A stretch of 64,000 bases of DNA, taken from Daedaleopsis sinensis. Taxonomy: Eukaryota; Basidiomycota; Agaricomycetes; Polyporales; Polyporaceae. The stretch spans positions 2,108,001-2,172,000 of the forward strand of contig CM066306.1 in assembly GCA_033807695.1 (NCBI GenBank), in the 5' to 3' direction. Under the pieces are notes generated by a model. That model was not told the origin of the DNA. It did not search any database and worked only from the letters and a program-made list of their open reading frames with translations. This document shows, one piece after another, positions 43,990 to 55,077 of this stretch. A program made the translations under genes and the position numbers. How positions within the stretch are numbered: the stretch's first letter is position 1; the number at the start of each line of letters is the position of its first letter.

Positions 43990-45300
43990 AATGTGAGCTT
44001 ACCCATTGTTCTAGCGTGTAGGTGGGATTTGTAAGGTCAAGCATGAGAAGGTCATGTGGACTTCTTCGTTTGCCTGTAGGTATGGGGCTAGGATTTGCAC
44101 GTGTCTTCTGAGGTACAATTGGAAGGAGTCGCTTTTCCATCGGCCAATTGCTTTGACTGCCTCAAAAGAACGTGTTCTCCCATGCGGTTCAAAGCTAGGT
44201 GCACGTCCATTGCGGTCCACGGGTCGATAATGAGTCCAGTTTGACGGCCTATGGAGATGTCCTCACCCGATGCGCTAACCTTAGTGCAATTGTCAGAAAT
44301 TCCCAGGGTACATCCGGATGAGGTAAGCATTCCCATCTTATCCCGTATACATCCAGATGGATTTCCAAACGCAAGCTTTTATTTCCGGCTTACCCAAGCT
44401 TACCTCATGGTTTTCCTAGACTATAATAGTCTATAAAAATCCCTCTCAAGTATCATCTGGATGTGGTGGCTGACCATCAGGATGATCCTGATTATCCCGA
44501 TGCATCCCGATGCTCATCGGCAATTTCCGACACACGGTAGTTCCACTACCTTTACCTCGCTGCCATCTCTGTGTTGGTCGGTTTGTGGCGCTGAGCGTGA
44601 TGGGTGTTGGTCAGGGTGGAAGGGGCCATTCTCTTGCTGAACGGTGAGCTCTCCGAGTCTGGCGAGGGAGAAAAAATGCGAATGTGATGCACACCCATAC
44701 TGCAGCGTCTACCAGTACCGAGAGATCGAAGTGAGGGGCGAGGTGGGATATGATCTCCGTGGTGAACGGCTCTCGTGGCTTTCTCTTCGAGGATTTCAGT
44801 GCTAGCCTGCCCGTGCTGTCGATGACGGTCTCAAGCTGCAGCTTGTCGTGGCGCCATGGGACACCGTGTATGATGTGCCACGTCCTCACTCCGAGGACAT
44901 AATTCTTGATTGCTGAGGCTACGTAGGATCCCGCGAGAGCTGCAACAAAGACTTGTATGAGTGTGGTGCTGGTGGGAGCTCGCTTGTGCTCTGGAATGTG
45001 CTTCGTGTCACAGAAGATGTGGAACACCAGCAGTCCTGCCCCATACAACCGAGCCGTTGATTCCTCCCAAGCGTGTGCCGTCACATCCATGATGTGTGTG
45101 ATGTCCTGCTCGGATAGCTCTATCGACTGTCTGTGGTTGTTTACAGCTCTCCGGGATGATGGCCGCCATAGACGCAAGTGTTTGTGCACGAAACAGTGTG
45201 GTCTTAGCTGTGACGGTTCCAGTGCTAAATCAGCGCGATACCTTTGCGGTGGTGAGCTGCGCGATGGTCCTGCCTCTGGGAGCAGTGCATTGAACCTATT
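43990..45300 (-). pseudogene. Tyrosine recombinase of the DIRS-like element, broken
   Basis: The N-terminal helical domain is readable: AHAWEESTARLYGAGLLVFH, AALAGSYVASAIKNYVLGVR, HLAPHFDLSVLVDAAVWVC, ending FLPRQTRR where the frame shifts to ARLGELTVQ. After the 242-bp insert at 44291-44532 the frame resumes with SASGEDISIGRQTGL and DPWTAMDVHLALN. Then it jumps directly to FEAVKAIGRWKSDSFQLYLR and RHVQILAPYLQAN, where the Tyr of QLYLR would be the nucleophile position. The stretch that should carry the catalytic Arg-His-Arg region (GHGIRIG-type box) is missing between these blocks. The enzyme is therefore dead. The first half of the long open frame ending at 44611 is out of frame and not recombinase. 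Confidence 0.7.
44291..44532. mobile_element. 242-bp palindromic-ended insert (MITE-like)
   Basis: Ends TGTCAGAAATT and AATTTCCGACA are inverted. Removing it with a 2-bp CA overlap restores the recombinase reading (LPCTKVSASGED), which shows it is an insertion. Interior repeats of CATCCGGATG / CATCCAGATG words are seen. It carries no coding capacity. Confidence 0.7.
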
Positions 45301-45370
45301 CCTGGTGGTCAAACCAGTAGGATGTTCGCCAACCGAGCTCTTCCTGCTCAAAGCTAATATTCCTGTGCTC

Positions 45371-46228
45371 TCACCATCGCCGTTCCTCTGGAGACCAAGT
45401 ATTCCTAGGAAGTGCTCGGGGTGCTCTTCGCTCTGCTCGGACATGACCCTCGTCAGCCGTGAGAGGTGCATCAAAGTAGACAAGGAACTTCCAAGCTGCA
45501 TCTGGGATAGGGTTGGGCAGGAGTAGCCAAGATGCTGACAGACATTCTCCGTGAGATGGTCCGTCGGCTGGGTTTCGCGCACTTTGTACGTATCTTGTGT
45601 GAATGCCTGCTCCGCTGTGGTCGAGCTGAGCTGCAAGATGTTTGAATATGTTGTTGACCTGCTGATTTTGGCTCCTGCCTCTCCACCAGCCTTCAACAAT
45701 GCCTCTGTTGTCTCCATACACTTTGATGTCTGGGAGTGGTTGGTTAGCCAACTGTAGGACTGCGTATACGAGTAGCTCGAAACTGATGGCCTCTGCCCAT
45801 CTGATATCTCGCTCGTCTGCTTTCCAGCCCGGGATGAGCTGCCATGCTCGCCACCGTCCTTGAATGACGATAGCAATACCAACTTCGGAACTAGCATCTG
45901 AGAATGCTTGGGCATCCCAGATGGGGCAAGGGCCTGGGATGTCGCGGACAATGACGGGCGCATTGAGGATGTCGTGCCACCAGCAAAGACCGTCTGCCAG
46001 TTGGGCAGAGGGAGGTTCTTGGCATGAAAGGACTGTGGTTGAATATTCTGAGCATGGACTCCAGCTTGGTGAGGTACGCACATCCTGTAGGAACCACCAG
46101 GGAAGTGTGCCCTAGTTTCCTGTGTAGCTTTTGGACTTTCTGTAGGGTGTGCACACGTCAGCACAACCACTCGTCAATCGACCTGATGTATTTGTCTGCC
46201 TTTGCCCTCGGAATCCCCATGGATCATC
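45371..46228 (-). pseudogene. RNase H domain and RT thumb of the DIRS-like element
   Basis: From the solo LTR border the frame reads IPRAKADKYIRSIDEWLC, an in-frame TGA, VHTLQKVQKLHRKLGHTSLV and CAYLTKLESML, the RT-to-RNase H connection. After a frameshift it continues as ADGLCWWHDILNAP, then AFSDASSEVGIAIVIQGRW (first Asp), WAEAISFELLVYAVLQL (Glu), KVYGDNRGIVEGWWRG (Asp) and NPADGPSHG. The RNase H active-site set looks conserved although the element as a whole is broken. Confidence 0.75.
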
Positions 46229-46232
46229 ACGC

Positions 46233-46979
46233 TGTTGGGTGCCCCACAGGCCCAGCCCTGTATTTTCGAGCCTCAGCGGCCACCGCCGACAGTCTGACTG
46301 CCGATGCCACTGCGGTAGGACCAGCGCCGACTCGCCACCGACGGGGACGTGGACCGCGCGACCCCGACAACTAGCAGTATGGCACGAGCCCAGGACGGCG
46401 CAAGGCGGAGGCACCGCCACCGTCACGACGAGAAGGTTGGTAAGCGCTGGAGCGAGGTTTAGGGACAGGGGGCGCAGTGTCTCAGATAGCGGCGGGTCGT
46501 TAGTCAGACGGCGGGTTGTAGCACGCGGGACCGGCCGTTCGTCATGGCGGTAGTACTTAGTTCGCGCAGTAGTGTCTCGGAATTCAGCTTTGGTTTTCCC
46601 CCTCTCGAGCACAGATTTCGGCGATGTCGGGAGCGCCGTCGCGGATCGTCGACGCGCTATTCGGCCTCTATGCCGTGTGTTCTTTAGCTTTCGTTGTTCG
46701 TTCTACTGTGTCCTACGTCTCTGGGCTGCGGTCTCGCCTCTCCTCTCGCAAACTCGCCCGTCACCACGTCGTGAATCGCCCCATCGCCTCTCCCTCCGTC
46801 GGCGCCCCGCCGACTGTCGCGAGCCTCGCCGACGCTCTGCTACGACTGCTGCCCGTCCTCGACTCGCCAGCTCTCGGTCGGCTCGCCGCTGTGATAGGGA
46901 ATCGACTGGACTCCCTCCCTACTTGTTCTTCTGTGGTCTTCTGGTTGGGTTCAGCCTTAGATCTATAGTTGACGTATCA
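46233..46979. mobile_element. Solo LTR inserted in the DIRS-like element
   Basis: Starts TGTTGGGTGCCCC, ends GTTGACGTATCA, and is flanked by ACGC (46229-46232 and 46980-46983). Removing it joins WNMGA and SMGIPRAK in one frame, as expected of an RT gene. It is clearly richer in GC than its surroundings. The TG...CA ends and 747-bp length fit a solo LTR. A 114-codon plus-strand open frame inside (46624-46968) is probably incidental. The 4-bp rather than 5-bp duplication is a little unusual. Confidence 0.75.
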
Positions 46980-46983
46980 ACGC

Positions 46984-48234
46984 GCCCATGTTCCATACGA
47001 AACCCGAAAACGGGAACTCTGGGGCGAAACGAGTTCCCTTGTCAAGTTGCCACTGCATGTCGAGCTCAGTTGATATGTGATCAACATCATCCTCTGAGTA
47101 GGTAAATGCTGTGTCTTCGGTTGATCTGGGGGATGCGAGTGAGAGATCCCGGATTGGGAATTCCATGTCTTTGACAAATTCGTTAACACGACCGTCGGGC
47201 AGGGTGTCTCCTCCAAACCATATGTGGCCCCCATCGTGGTGTCGTCCTCCTCTTCTTGCCACTTGATTCTTCCACTCGGCACACCTGGTGTTGTATTCTG
47301 CGAGATGGATTGTGAGAATGTGCAAGAATACTGTATCATCCACCCATATGGGACCAATACCTTTGCCTCGCATAATGTCACAAAATGCGTCGGCCAGACA
47401 GACGAACAAGCCCACGTGGGAACTGACCCCAAATGCTGCACTCGTGTCCACTGCGAACTCGTCGCCCTGAGATAACCGTACCACCGTGCCCGGCCATTGT
47501 GAGGGCACCAGAGGGACGATCCGGTATGCTTCTGCCACGTCTCGTATGGCTCCTTGCGAACCAGGAGGGAGACACCAGCAAAGGAGGCAGAAGGCCGTAA
47601 ATGTGCCCCAGGTGCACGGGAAGGTGTTCAAATCGATGTGGTAATTGATTGATGTGATGTCTCGGGTGGGCGAGTGTGGAAACAAGAAATTCTGCACCAA
47701 ACGGAAGGTGTTTGGCTTGTGAGGTTCAGGTACAAGTGACAGAGGGGGGGTCTGAAAAGGACCGATGGTGCGTTCCAGCTCTTGCTGCGAGAAAGGACTA
47801 ATGTACCTTCCAGTTTCGAATTCGCACTGTACAATTTTCCTGAATTTGTTTGCATTGTCAAGAAGGGTCGGGCTATTGAATGGTACGAAGGTGGAAAGTA
47901 TTTTGGGGATACTTGATAAGAAGCCGGTGCGAATGGATGCGACAAGATCAGGGTATCTGTCAAGAAGCTGATGTCGTTCAAGATAATGCTGCCACGTGTC
48001 TGCGCGTAGCGGGGTGAGGGCTTTACGCCTTCTCTGCTCCAGGACAGCAAACTGCTGTGGGACTTGCTGCCACACCCTGAGCATTTGTGTCTCTCGTCGT
48101 GGCTCCGAGACTTGCAGCCTGTGTCCCGCTGCCAGTCTGTGCAGATAACGGCACCTGAACCAAGCAGCTGGATTTGGTTTTCCGCTCAGATGCACCTTGT
48201 CAGTCTCCTGTTCCAAGTGGTCTTGGCAATCCAC
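46984..48234 (-). pseudogene. Reverse transcriptase of the DIRS-like element
   Basis: One open frame covers most of the domain, from RRRKALTPLRADTWQHYLE through FVPFNSPTLLDNANKF. It carries the RT fingers (LSLVPEPHKPNTFRLVQNF), INYHIDLNTFPCTWGTF, motif A (AIRDVAEAYRIVPLVPSQW), motif B (AFGVSSHVGLFVCLADAF) and the catalytic box IWVDDTVFLH (VDD variant). The palm ends at FSGFVWNMGA and is cut by the solo LTR, beyond which two TGA codons would follow. The frame is unusually well kept for a dead element, so decay may be recent. The upstream gag part was not identified. Confidence 0.75.
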
Positions 48235-48289
48235 TTCGCAACTTTAGAAATGCGGTGGAGTCCCAGGCATATGTACGATTGCGAGCTCC

Positions 48290-48900
48290 AAAGACAGAAT
48301 CAGATCACGTATACTTCATGCCTGCACTTCTCACAATAGTGTCCATGTATAAACCATAGCGGCTTCTTGCTACATTTGTCCACCTGCATCTCGCTCAACC
48401 AATGTGGACATCCCGGCAGCTCAGGAATGTTCTGCCAAGCACGATATCATTGAAGGGTGCTCCTGGGGCCACAGAAGAACTCATAGAGGTCTTTGCACGT
48501 CCTTGATAGGCTCAGGAGGTCCACTGGAGACAGGTATTCATATATCTAGAGGAATATAGAAACCTATAAGCGGCAGAAAGGAGATAATGATACATTAAAG
48601 ACATACTTCTGCTTGCATCTCCATGGGTAGGCATGGCCAGTAGCACTCATTCACGATGACAGGAGCCTCGATGTTGTCCTCTGGATGGGAAGGCTCCATA
48701 CGAGCCTTCTTGCAAGGAGATGACTTTTGAGAGGAAGCCCGCCACTTCTTTCAGAATGAGCCATGTATGGTTGAGTGTGTGGGTATGAGGAGGGATCAGT
48801 GGGACAAGTGTGTTGGCGTGAGGAGGGATTGGTGTGAGGAGGGATTAGTGTGAGTCGATGACTTAGGGACAATGACACGTGATGCACCAAGAGTCCTCAA
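48290..48900 (-). pseudogene. F-box protein fragment
   Basis: On the minus strand EPSHPEDNIEAPVIVNECYW and PCLPMEMQAE precede an intron-like gap, followed by YLSPVDLLSLSRTCKDLYEF. This is the F-box helix pattern of Agaricomycete F-box proteins. It continues GPRSTLQ, an in-frame TGA, YRAWQNIPELPGCPHWLSEM and a Cys pair (HGHYCEKC) as in that family. The internal stop marks it as a pseudogene or a gene with a sequence error. Any further N-terminal exons would lie between 48600 and 49100, where an open piece MLEESTSTTLRTKMNAQLIS is found but not linked. Confidence 0.55.
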
Positions 48901-49099
48901 TCCGACAAAGGCCTAACTTCGTGCAAGTGCACTTATAGCCTCGCTCACTCACCAAAAGAGATTCTTTGGCAGCCAGTGACAAAGGTAAGATGGCACAGAG
49001 ATAATCAAGAGGAGTTGTGCCACTGAAAAAGGTGTGTTGAGATATCAGCTGAGCATTCATTTTGGTGCGTAGTGTTGTCGAGGTGCTTTCCTCAAGCAT

Positions 49100-49451
49100 G
49101 GGGGGAATGAAAGATGTTGGGGCCTGAGATCTAAGACCTGAGGCCTGGGGCCTAAGTAGGAGGAGGCAGACGGGCCACAGGGCAGTTTCTGAGGATGTCC
49201 AAAGAAGGCCTATGGCAGCTATGTACCTGCTAAAACATCCTAGTCACTACACAGGACATCAGTTTAGAACTTGCTTCTGGAGGGGTTATGTTTATGAGGT
49301 AATGCGAGCAGGGGAGGATTCTAAAAGAATACTGTAGAAGATGGGAAGACTACCGTAGTTTTGGGTCTGGATCATGAACAAGCAGTTCAAGGAAAGACTT
49401 GTATTGTGCCTGTTTCTCCCATATTAGATTATATGTATAGACTGCTGGAGC
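49100..49451. other. No supported gene
   Basis: Only short unlinked open frames. The word CTGAGGCCTGGGGCCTAAG near 49138 is part of a small GGCCT-rich direct repeat. Confidence 0.4.
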
Positions 49452-49950
49452 ATGAGAATGTGTGTGTATGATTGGGTAAGAAAATATTCTAAGAGACCAA
49501 TTCCAAAGCGGCATAGAGAATTCGCTGTGCCTCAAAAGTTAATGGTAAATAATAGTGATGATGAGAATGAGAACAACTATACTATTGATGAGTCGCCAGT
49601 GCATGCACATGTAGAAGAGAATGACGATGGTGGTTATGAATCCACTTCAAAGAGTACCAGCAGACATACTAGAGTATCTTGAGAGTGCTCACAAAGGAGA
49701 ATTCCTGGACAGTAATATGGAGACAGTTGCAGCTGAACTCAAGGAGATTAATGAGAAAAATCCATTCCGCATCCCTCCTATGGAAACTTTACCACAACCA
49801 CCTCTGGATAAGTGTTCTCACATCGTTTGCGTGGCCTGTACCAAGACGAGGAAGCAGATTGTCGGGAGAAGCTGTGACGGACCGTTCAGCATTGTATACA
49901 CGGCTGACAATCTCACTAACCTGAGCGTTGCGTCACCTGTCGTTCAATAG
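49452..49950 (+). pseudogene. Fragment of an unidentified, probably transposon-derived protein
   Basis: Two overlapping plus-strand frames read as one broken protein: YDWVRKYSKRPIPKRHREFA, an acidic stretch (SDDENENNYTIDE), then RVPADILEYLESAHKGEFLD, AELKEINEKNPFRIPPMETL and KCSHIVCVACTKTRKQ. The C..CVACTKTRK cysteine pattern and preceding helix remind me of the N-terminal region of Agaricomycete Helitron-like proteins, but I am not sure. A frame change separates the parts, no catalytic domain follows, and the reading is lost after about 49950. Confidence 0.3.
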
Positions 49951-51311
49951 CAGCAGCAACTGCATTTTTGAACATGAAAGTGTCGTCCATAGCGGGTCTA
50001 CCGACAGTCTCGCGCGGCTCTTGGTCAGGTACGAGGATCTGTTCAGCGGGTTTGGCGGGGGTTCTGTCGGGGTGATCCACGGCCAAGGTATCACATGGCA
50101 GAAGGGCGGCAACAGCAGCTCCGCGATAACACGGAATGGACCTCCGCGAGCACGGCACGGTGAGGACCTATGCAGCGGACAGAATATGAGTAAGTGGGTC
50201 GATAGCGAGTTATACTACACTCACGACAATCACGGTGGGGGTATACCAGATGATGCGGAGACAAGTTAGGGTAGCATTCGACACAGGAATGACAGAACTG
50301 TGGGGCACCAGCGACACGACCCCGCCGCTGCTATTTTGACAAGACACTTCGGTGGCTTTCGAGGCGACACGGGCGGTCGAACGCGTATACGTCATAAGCG
50401 AAGGTGGCATGTCGTGCACGGAAGCAGTCGTAATCGATGTATGTGCGTCTGTGACGCATTTATCCTTCAACGCTGCCCGCAGGGCCTTGATATCGGCTGA
50501 AAATTAAGCACTTTTCAGCTGGAAAATGACCACCGGTGAAGGGCTCAGCGTACATTCCTGTTCCCGTTTCTGCGCTTCAAGGACTGCGATGGTTTCTCCC
50601 ATTTCGTACTCGAGGTTGTTATATTGTGACTTCGATGTCTCCAAGTGGACGATGACCTCGTCGAGCTGCTTCGTCAGCCCGTCGCAGCGCTCGCGGTACA
50701 AGTCGACCTCGGACTGAAGAGAATCCTAGAGAACGGTCATTACAAAGACGTTCGGGAGGCCGGGCATGGAACCACTCACGTTCTCGCTATTTAGGTAGCG
50801 TACTTGGCTCTCCAGTTGACGATTCAGGGCAGCATTTGCTTGCTCTTGAGACTCCAACCTACTCTGCCACTCATCGCGATCGGCCTGAGCGTCCTTCAGT
50901 GCAGCGCGAGTCTCCTGCTACGGGAACGTCAGTCCGGAAAGTTCGTATGAACTTGTGAAGAATACGTACGCCATCAATCTGCAAGGCGACGCAAGTTGCT
51001 TGAAGCTCTCGAGCTTTGGCGGCGTGCGCATGGGTTGAATCGACATTCAGCTGAATTTGCCTCCATAACTTCTCCTCCAGTTCGACGACGAGCTGCTGAT
51101 GTTTCATCTATGCAACCGAGAGTTCACACTAGCATGACCTTTGCGTAGATGACCTGCTCACCTTGGTATCCTCATAACGACGTATGAACTTGTCCTGATC
51201 CTCCGACTTCGCAACTTGCTCGACAAGTTGTGTTTCCGTCTCCGAGAGTCGCTCCACCGTCGAATCGAGCTGACGTCGAAGTTCTACGATCTCCCGGTGG
51301 ATTGTCTTCAA
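49916..51311 (-). CDS. Coiled-coil protein, multi-exon, function unknown
   Basis: Exons on the minus strand link by GT-AG introns. The first reads MKTIHREIVELRRQLDSTVE and continues to KFIRRYEDTK (GTGAGC donor near 51161). Next come MKHQQLVVELEEKLWRQIQL to LQIDG (donor near 50967), a short one near 50920-50780, and MYRERCDGLTKQLDEVIVHL to AQKREQE. Then ADIKALRAALKDKCVTDAHT and a last one ending MDDTFMFKNAVAAAIERQVT. Most of it is heptad-rich helix; the C-terminal part is Ser/Thr-rich. An additional upstream exon around 51330-51520 is possible, which would move the start. No enzyme motif is seen. The consistent phases suggest a real, possibly functional gene among the decayed elements. Confidence 0.55.
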
Positions 51312-51529
51312 AGAGCAAATGCACCAGCTCGGACCTTCTGAGACAAGCTCAAAAGGTACGACGCCGCATTTGCTGCATGGAACTTCCGGATCTGGGTCAT
51401 ATGTGTTATGGAGGAGGTTTGTGGACGATTACGTATATAGAGACGTATACCTTCGTGTTCCCGTGAAGTTGACTCTTCCTGAGACCATATACTACCAGAT
51501 AGATTGCTTGGGCTCTGCATAGTCGGGAT

Positions 51530-52690
51530 CGCACCTCAACAGATACCCATAAACGTGCACACTCACCATTTTTCAATGCGGATCGCGCGGTATGAGGAAG
51601 ACGTGGAGTAGAGGAAGACGTAGAGTAGAGGAAGATTAAGTCGGGAGAGCTTCATTGTCGGCGGGGAGATAGACACGCGGGGAGGGGCGCATAGACAAAG
51701 GAGTTTGTGGCCCCAAGGAGGCAGCCACGAGGTAGGAGGATCGAGCTTTAGAGCGCTAACCTTCGATAATATGGCAGAGTATCGTCCTCGCTCGTCCACC
51801 AAATGACATTATCCGCATGTAGCCCGGCAAGAATTTGCGAGACATAAATTTATTGCTGAACGAGTGGATGAGGATGAAGGGGCTTGGCTTTCCTCTCGAA
51901 GTCCGGTCGCAATCGTGAATATTCTCCAGTGAGAATTGAACACCTTCGAGATGAGTGAGCTGTAGTAGGAGCGCGGAGAGCAGGCTAATTTAAGCCATAC
52001 CACAGAGGGTCTTGTTAGAGTTAGCGGAAGCGGAAGCGGGGGGTACTTGAGGAGGAGGAATGTAAGTTCAGTCAAGGTCGAGGGAGGAAACGGGATGTAA
52101 GCGCCTACTATGACAGCCGCCGAACTCGAACTATGCACAAGCGCCTCATGCGCTACTCACGCAGCGGCCTCCTCTTTTGGATCCTCCCTTCAATTATCTT
52201 GTCAGAGCCGAAACACCAGGAGGGACACTAACTATACTTTCTGCTCGCGCGCCCGGACTGCGGTGAGTGTTGTTTTGAGGCCGCCTTCCCGGGGAGGAAT
52301 TCCCGGGGACCGGGGTTAACGCGTACTCGTGCAGGTCATCATGTTGTGTGTGCAGACTGTAGCCGCGTCTTGGCCGCATCACTACACTTCTGCAAGCCAA
52401 GTATCGAGGTGTGCGATGGGTATGCAAGGCACAGCAAGACGTTGTGTTACTCAGTAGCTGCACCGCGCGGCGCGCGCCCAGCGACTCTAGTACTGAGGCC
52501 CATAGCGCCGGATGGGCGGCTACCTCTGCTTAATTGATGTTCCATGCTGCTGATGCTGACTTGAATGTTTTGCTGCTAACTATGCTAACAGTGTCTGAGT
52601 GCTACTCATACTGTTGGTATTTGACTGCCGCCAGTAATAGTGATCCTTATGTGGAACTGATGCTACCATTGTTATGTCCTAACAAGTTAC
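51530..52690. other. No supported gene
   Basis: The left part (51590-51720) is purine-rich with repeated GTAGAGGAAGA words. The right part is mixed. The open frames are short and unlinked. Confidence 0.4.
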
Positions 52691-52699
52691 AACCTGAAT

Positions 52700-53790
52700 G
52701 TTCTGACATCATGAGCACATAGGATTGTTGGCAGTAAAACATTGTGAGCAGCAGTAGCAGCAGTGACACCTTGTTAGCACGTAGGACTGTTAGCAGGCGG
52801 AACATTAGGTGAATCATTGTTAGCAGCGCTAGCAGCGGAACATTGTTAGCGCATAGGACTGTTAATGGGCGAAACATTGTTAGCAGTAGTAGCAGCGGAG
52901 CACAGCGGAGCATCGTTAGCACATCAAAGTGTTAATGGGTGTAACATCATTAGCGGTAGTAGCAGTGAAGCATTATTAGCACATAGGACTGTTAGCAGGC
53001 GAAACATCGTTAGCAGAGCAGGGGTACTAGCAGCGGAACATTGTTATCAGTAGTAGCAGGGAAGCATCATTAGTGTGTAGGACTGTTAGTGGGTGAATCA
53101 TTGTAAGCAGCAATAGCAGCGGAACATCATTAGCAGTAGTAGCAGTAGTAGCAGTAAAACATTGTTATCAATAGTAGCAGCGAAGCATCATTAGCACGTA
53201 GGACTGTTGGCGGGCGAAACATCATTAGCAGTAGTAGCAGCGAACACACTGCTGTGTGCCGCGGTGCGAGAACGCGGACGAGAAACAAGACACTCTCAAA
53301 AGGCTCTGTATGGAACCGGAGATATTGCTTTACTTGGAAGATCTTCTCAAATGTACATGGTCATCAGTAGTAGCAGTGAAGCATCATTAGCACGTAGGGC
53401 TGTTAGCAGGCAGAATATCATTAGCAGCAGTAGCAGCGAAGCATCGTTAGCACGTAGGACTGTTAGCGGGTGAAACATCGTTAGCAGCAGTAGCAGCGAA
53501 GCATTGTTAGCATGTAGGACGGTTAGCAGGCGCAACATCGTTAGCAGCGGTAGCAGCGAAACATTGTTATCAGTAGTAGCAGCGAAGCATCGTTAGCACG
53601 TAGGGCCGTTAGCAGGTGAAACATTGTTAGCAGCAGTAGCAGCGAAGCATTGTTAGCATGTAGGACGGTTAGCAGGCGCAACATTGTTAGCAGCGGTAGC
53701 AGCATAATATTGATAGCACATAGCATTATTAGCAGCAAAACATTGTTAGTAGCGATAGTGGCCAGCAGACAGACATTGTTATCATGATAG
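52700..53790. repeat. 60-bp tandem repeat array
   Basis: About 18 imperfect units with a period near 60 bp, each built from TTAGCAGCAGTAGCAGCGAA, GCATCGTTAGCACGTAGGAC and TGTTAGCAGGCGAAACATC-like parts. Successive units between 53361 and 53720 align exactly at 60 bp. A unique 100-bp stretch (53245-53345) interrupts it. Minus-strand Leu-rich frames are repeat artefacts. It shows no spacer diversity, so it is a minisatellite and not a CRISPR. Confidence 0.9.
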
Positions 53791-54489
53791 GACAGGAATA
53801 GCATGATCAGTGCTGATGTTCACTTACAAGTTTCTTACAAGTTTCTTCAAAGCACAAAATAGCAGAGAAGTAGTCTTGCATGATTTTGCTACGGACATTA
53901 TGTCACATCTCATACTGTGACCTGAGGCTCTCTGCTATTTGGTCATATTCATCTACAATGCTCAATGGATGGAACATCTTGTTCCATCAGGATATTATGT
54001 TTTGCCTATTATCAGTTAAACTTCCATGTAACACCCTGTCCCATTCAAATACATTTATTATCGTCTTCTTGTTCTATTTGCCGCACTAATTACATAAACC
54101 ACCCATAGAACTAGAATGGAACAGACCGGTCTATAAGGGTCCCTTTGTCATACTATTGTCTGATTTACCAGAAGTGGCTCATCAATGGAACAGCCCGTCC
54201 CATTTTGAAGCCATCAGTGGCTCATTCTGCATGGGACAGACATGGGACAGACCGTTCCAAAGTAGTCAAAGGATGTATAGAACAAGGATGGAACAGTACT
54301 GTTCCACAGGATTTCCTTGCCTTTCTCCATGTAAAATAGAACAGCAATTGGACAAGGAGATAACACCCCGATAAATGATTATCCAATTTTGCCAAATAAA
54401 ACTATTTAACCACAATGTAACAGGTTGTCCCATCTATCAATGCCCCCGGTGAGCACACAAGGTCTTCATACTTGCAGATAATGTTTATG
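53791..54489. other. AT-rich, no supported gene
   Basis: Short frames only. The word TGGAACAG(A/T)C recurs several times between 54110 and 54310 (for example GGAACAGACCGGTC and GACAGACCGTTCC), which may be remnants of a short repeat. Confidence 0.4.
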
Positions 54490-54671
54490 TACCGTGCAAT
54501 GTCTGTCTATATGCTGTAGCAGCCCTACCATGTCATGATAACCATATAGTACATATAGAGTAGAATATATTCTTTAATTATATCAAAGAACTGGCTATTG
54601 CTGTTAGATAGTTGCTCTATGGCAGATATGGACCCTACAGTGAGATAGAGGTGAATTTTCTAAATAGAATG
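54490..54671. repeat. Dispersed repeat, copy 2 (inverted)
   Basis: Inverted, diverged copy of 35930-36140: CTGTAGCAGCCCTACCATG and TGAGATAGAGGTGAATTTTC are recognisable. It directly abuts the copia LTR, so the LTR may have inserted at its edge. Confidence 0.75.
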
Positions 54672-54932
54672 TGTTAGAAACTGGTACACATTAGCCTATA
54701 ATGAACTCAGTGGATGAGTACAACCGACTATATTAATCTGGTATATGGTAGCCAATAACGAACTACACATGTACATTAGCAATGATATAGTAGAGACGTA
54801 GAGTGTGTGTATGTATGACTTACCTCAGTGGATGGGTACAACCAACTGAGGTAAGAGGGGAAGAGAGAGAGATAGGTTTAAGTATTGGTGTCAATGCCAT
54901 GCGATGATCTCGTGACTTCTGTCACTCTAACA
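54672..54932 (-). repeat. 3' LTR of a Ty1/copia element
   Basis: The plus strand reads TGTTAGAAACTGG to CACTCTAACA, a 261-bp LTR with the inverted ends TGTTAG / CTAACA. On the minus strand a purine-rich tract (GAAGAGGAG) immediately precedes it, as a polypurine tract should. The partner 5' LTR is absent. Confidence 0.75.
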
Positions 54933-55077
54933 CTCCTCTTCAGTGTGATGGCAGTAGAGGATGATGAGTGGAAAACGGGAATGAGAAAAGAGCGTAAGTA
55001 ATGAGTAGGTATGTAGGCTTAAATTCAGAAGGGGAAAGAGAAAGGACAAATGAGCGGAAAGCCTCCTTGCGTGGAGA

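Larger units (their letters stand above)
43940..48240 (-). mobile_element. Decayed DIRS-like tyrosine-recombinase retroelement
   Basis: On the minus strand the order is reverse transcriptase (48234-46980), RNase H (46228-45371) and tyrosine recombinase (about 45300-43990), the order of DIRS-like retroelements. Frameshifts, stops, a 747-bp solo LTR in the RT/RNase H border and a 242-bp palindromic-ended insert in the recombinase interrupt it. Termini were not resolved. Confidence 0.75.

Noticed and set aside
44611..46170. 519-codon minus-strand open frame taken as one protein
   Set aside because: Its first two thirds overlap the RNase H domain in another frame and have no motif; only the last part is recombinase.
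46624..46968. 114-codon plus-strand open frame as a captured gene
   Set aside because: It lies wholly inside the solo LTR and has no recognisable domain; LTRs often hold chance frames when GC-rich.
52700..53790. CRISPR array
   Set aside because: The whole 60-bp unit repeats with drift and there are no unique spacers; the genome is eukaryotic.
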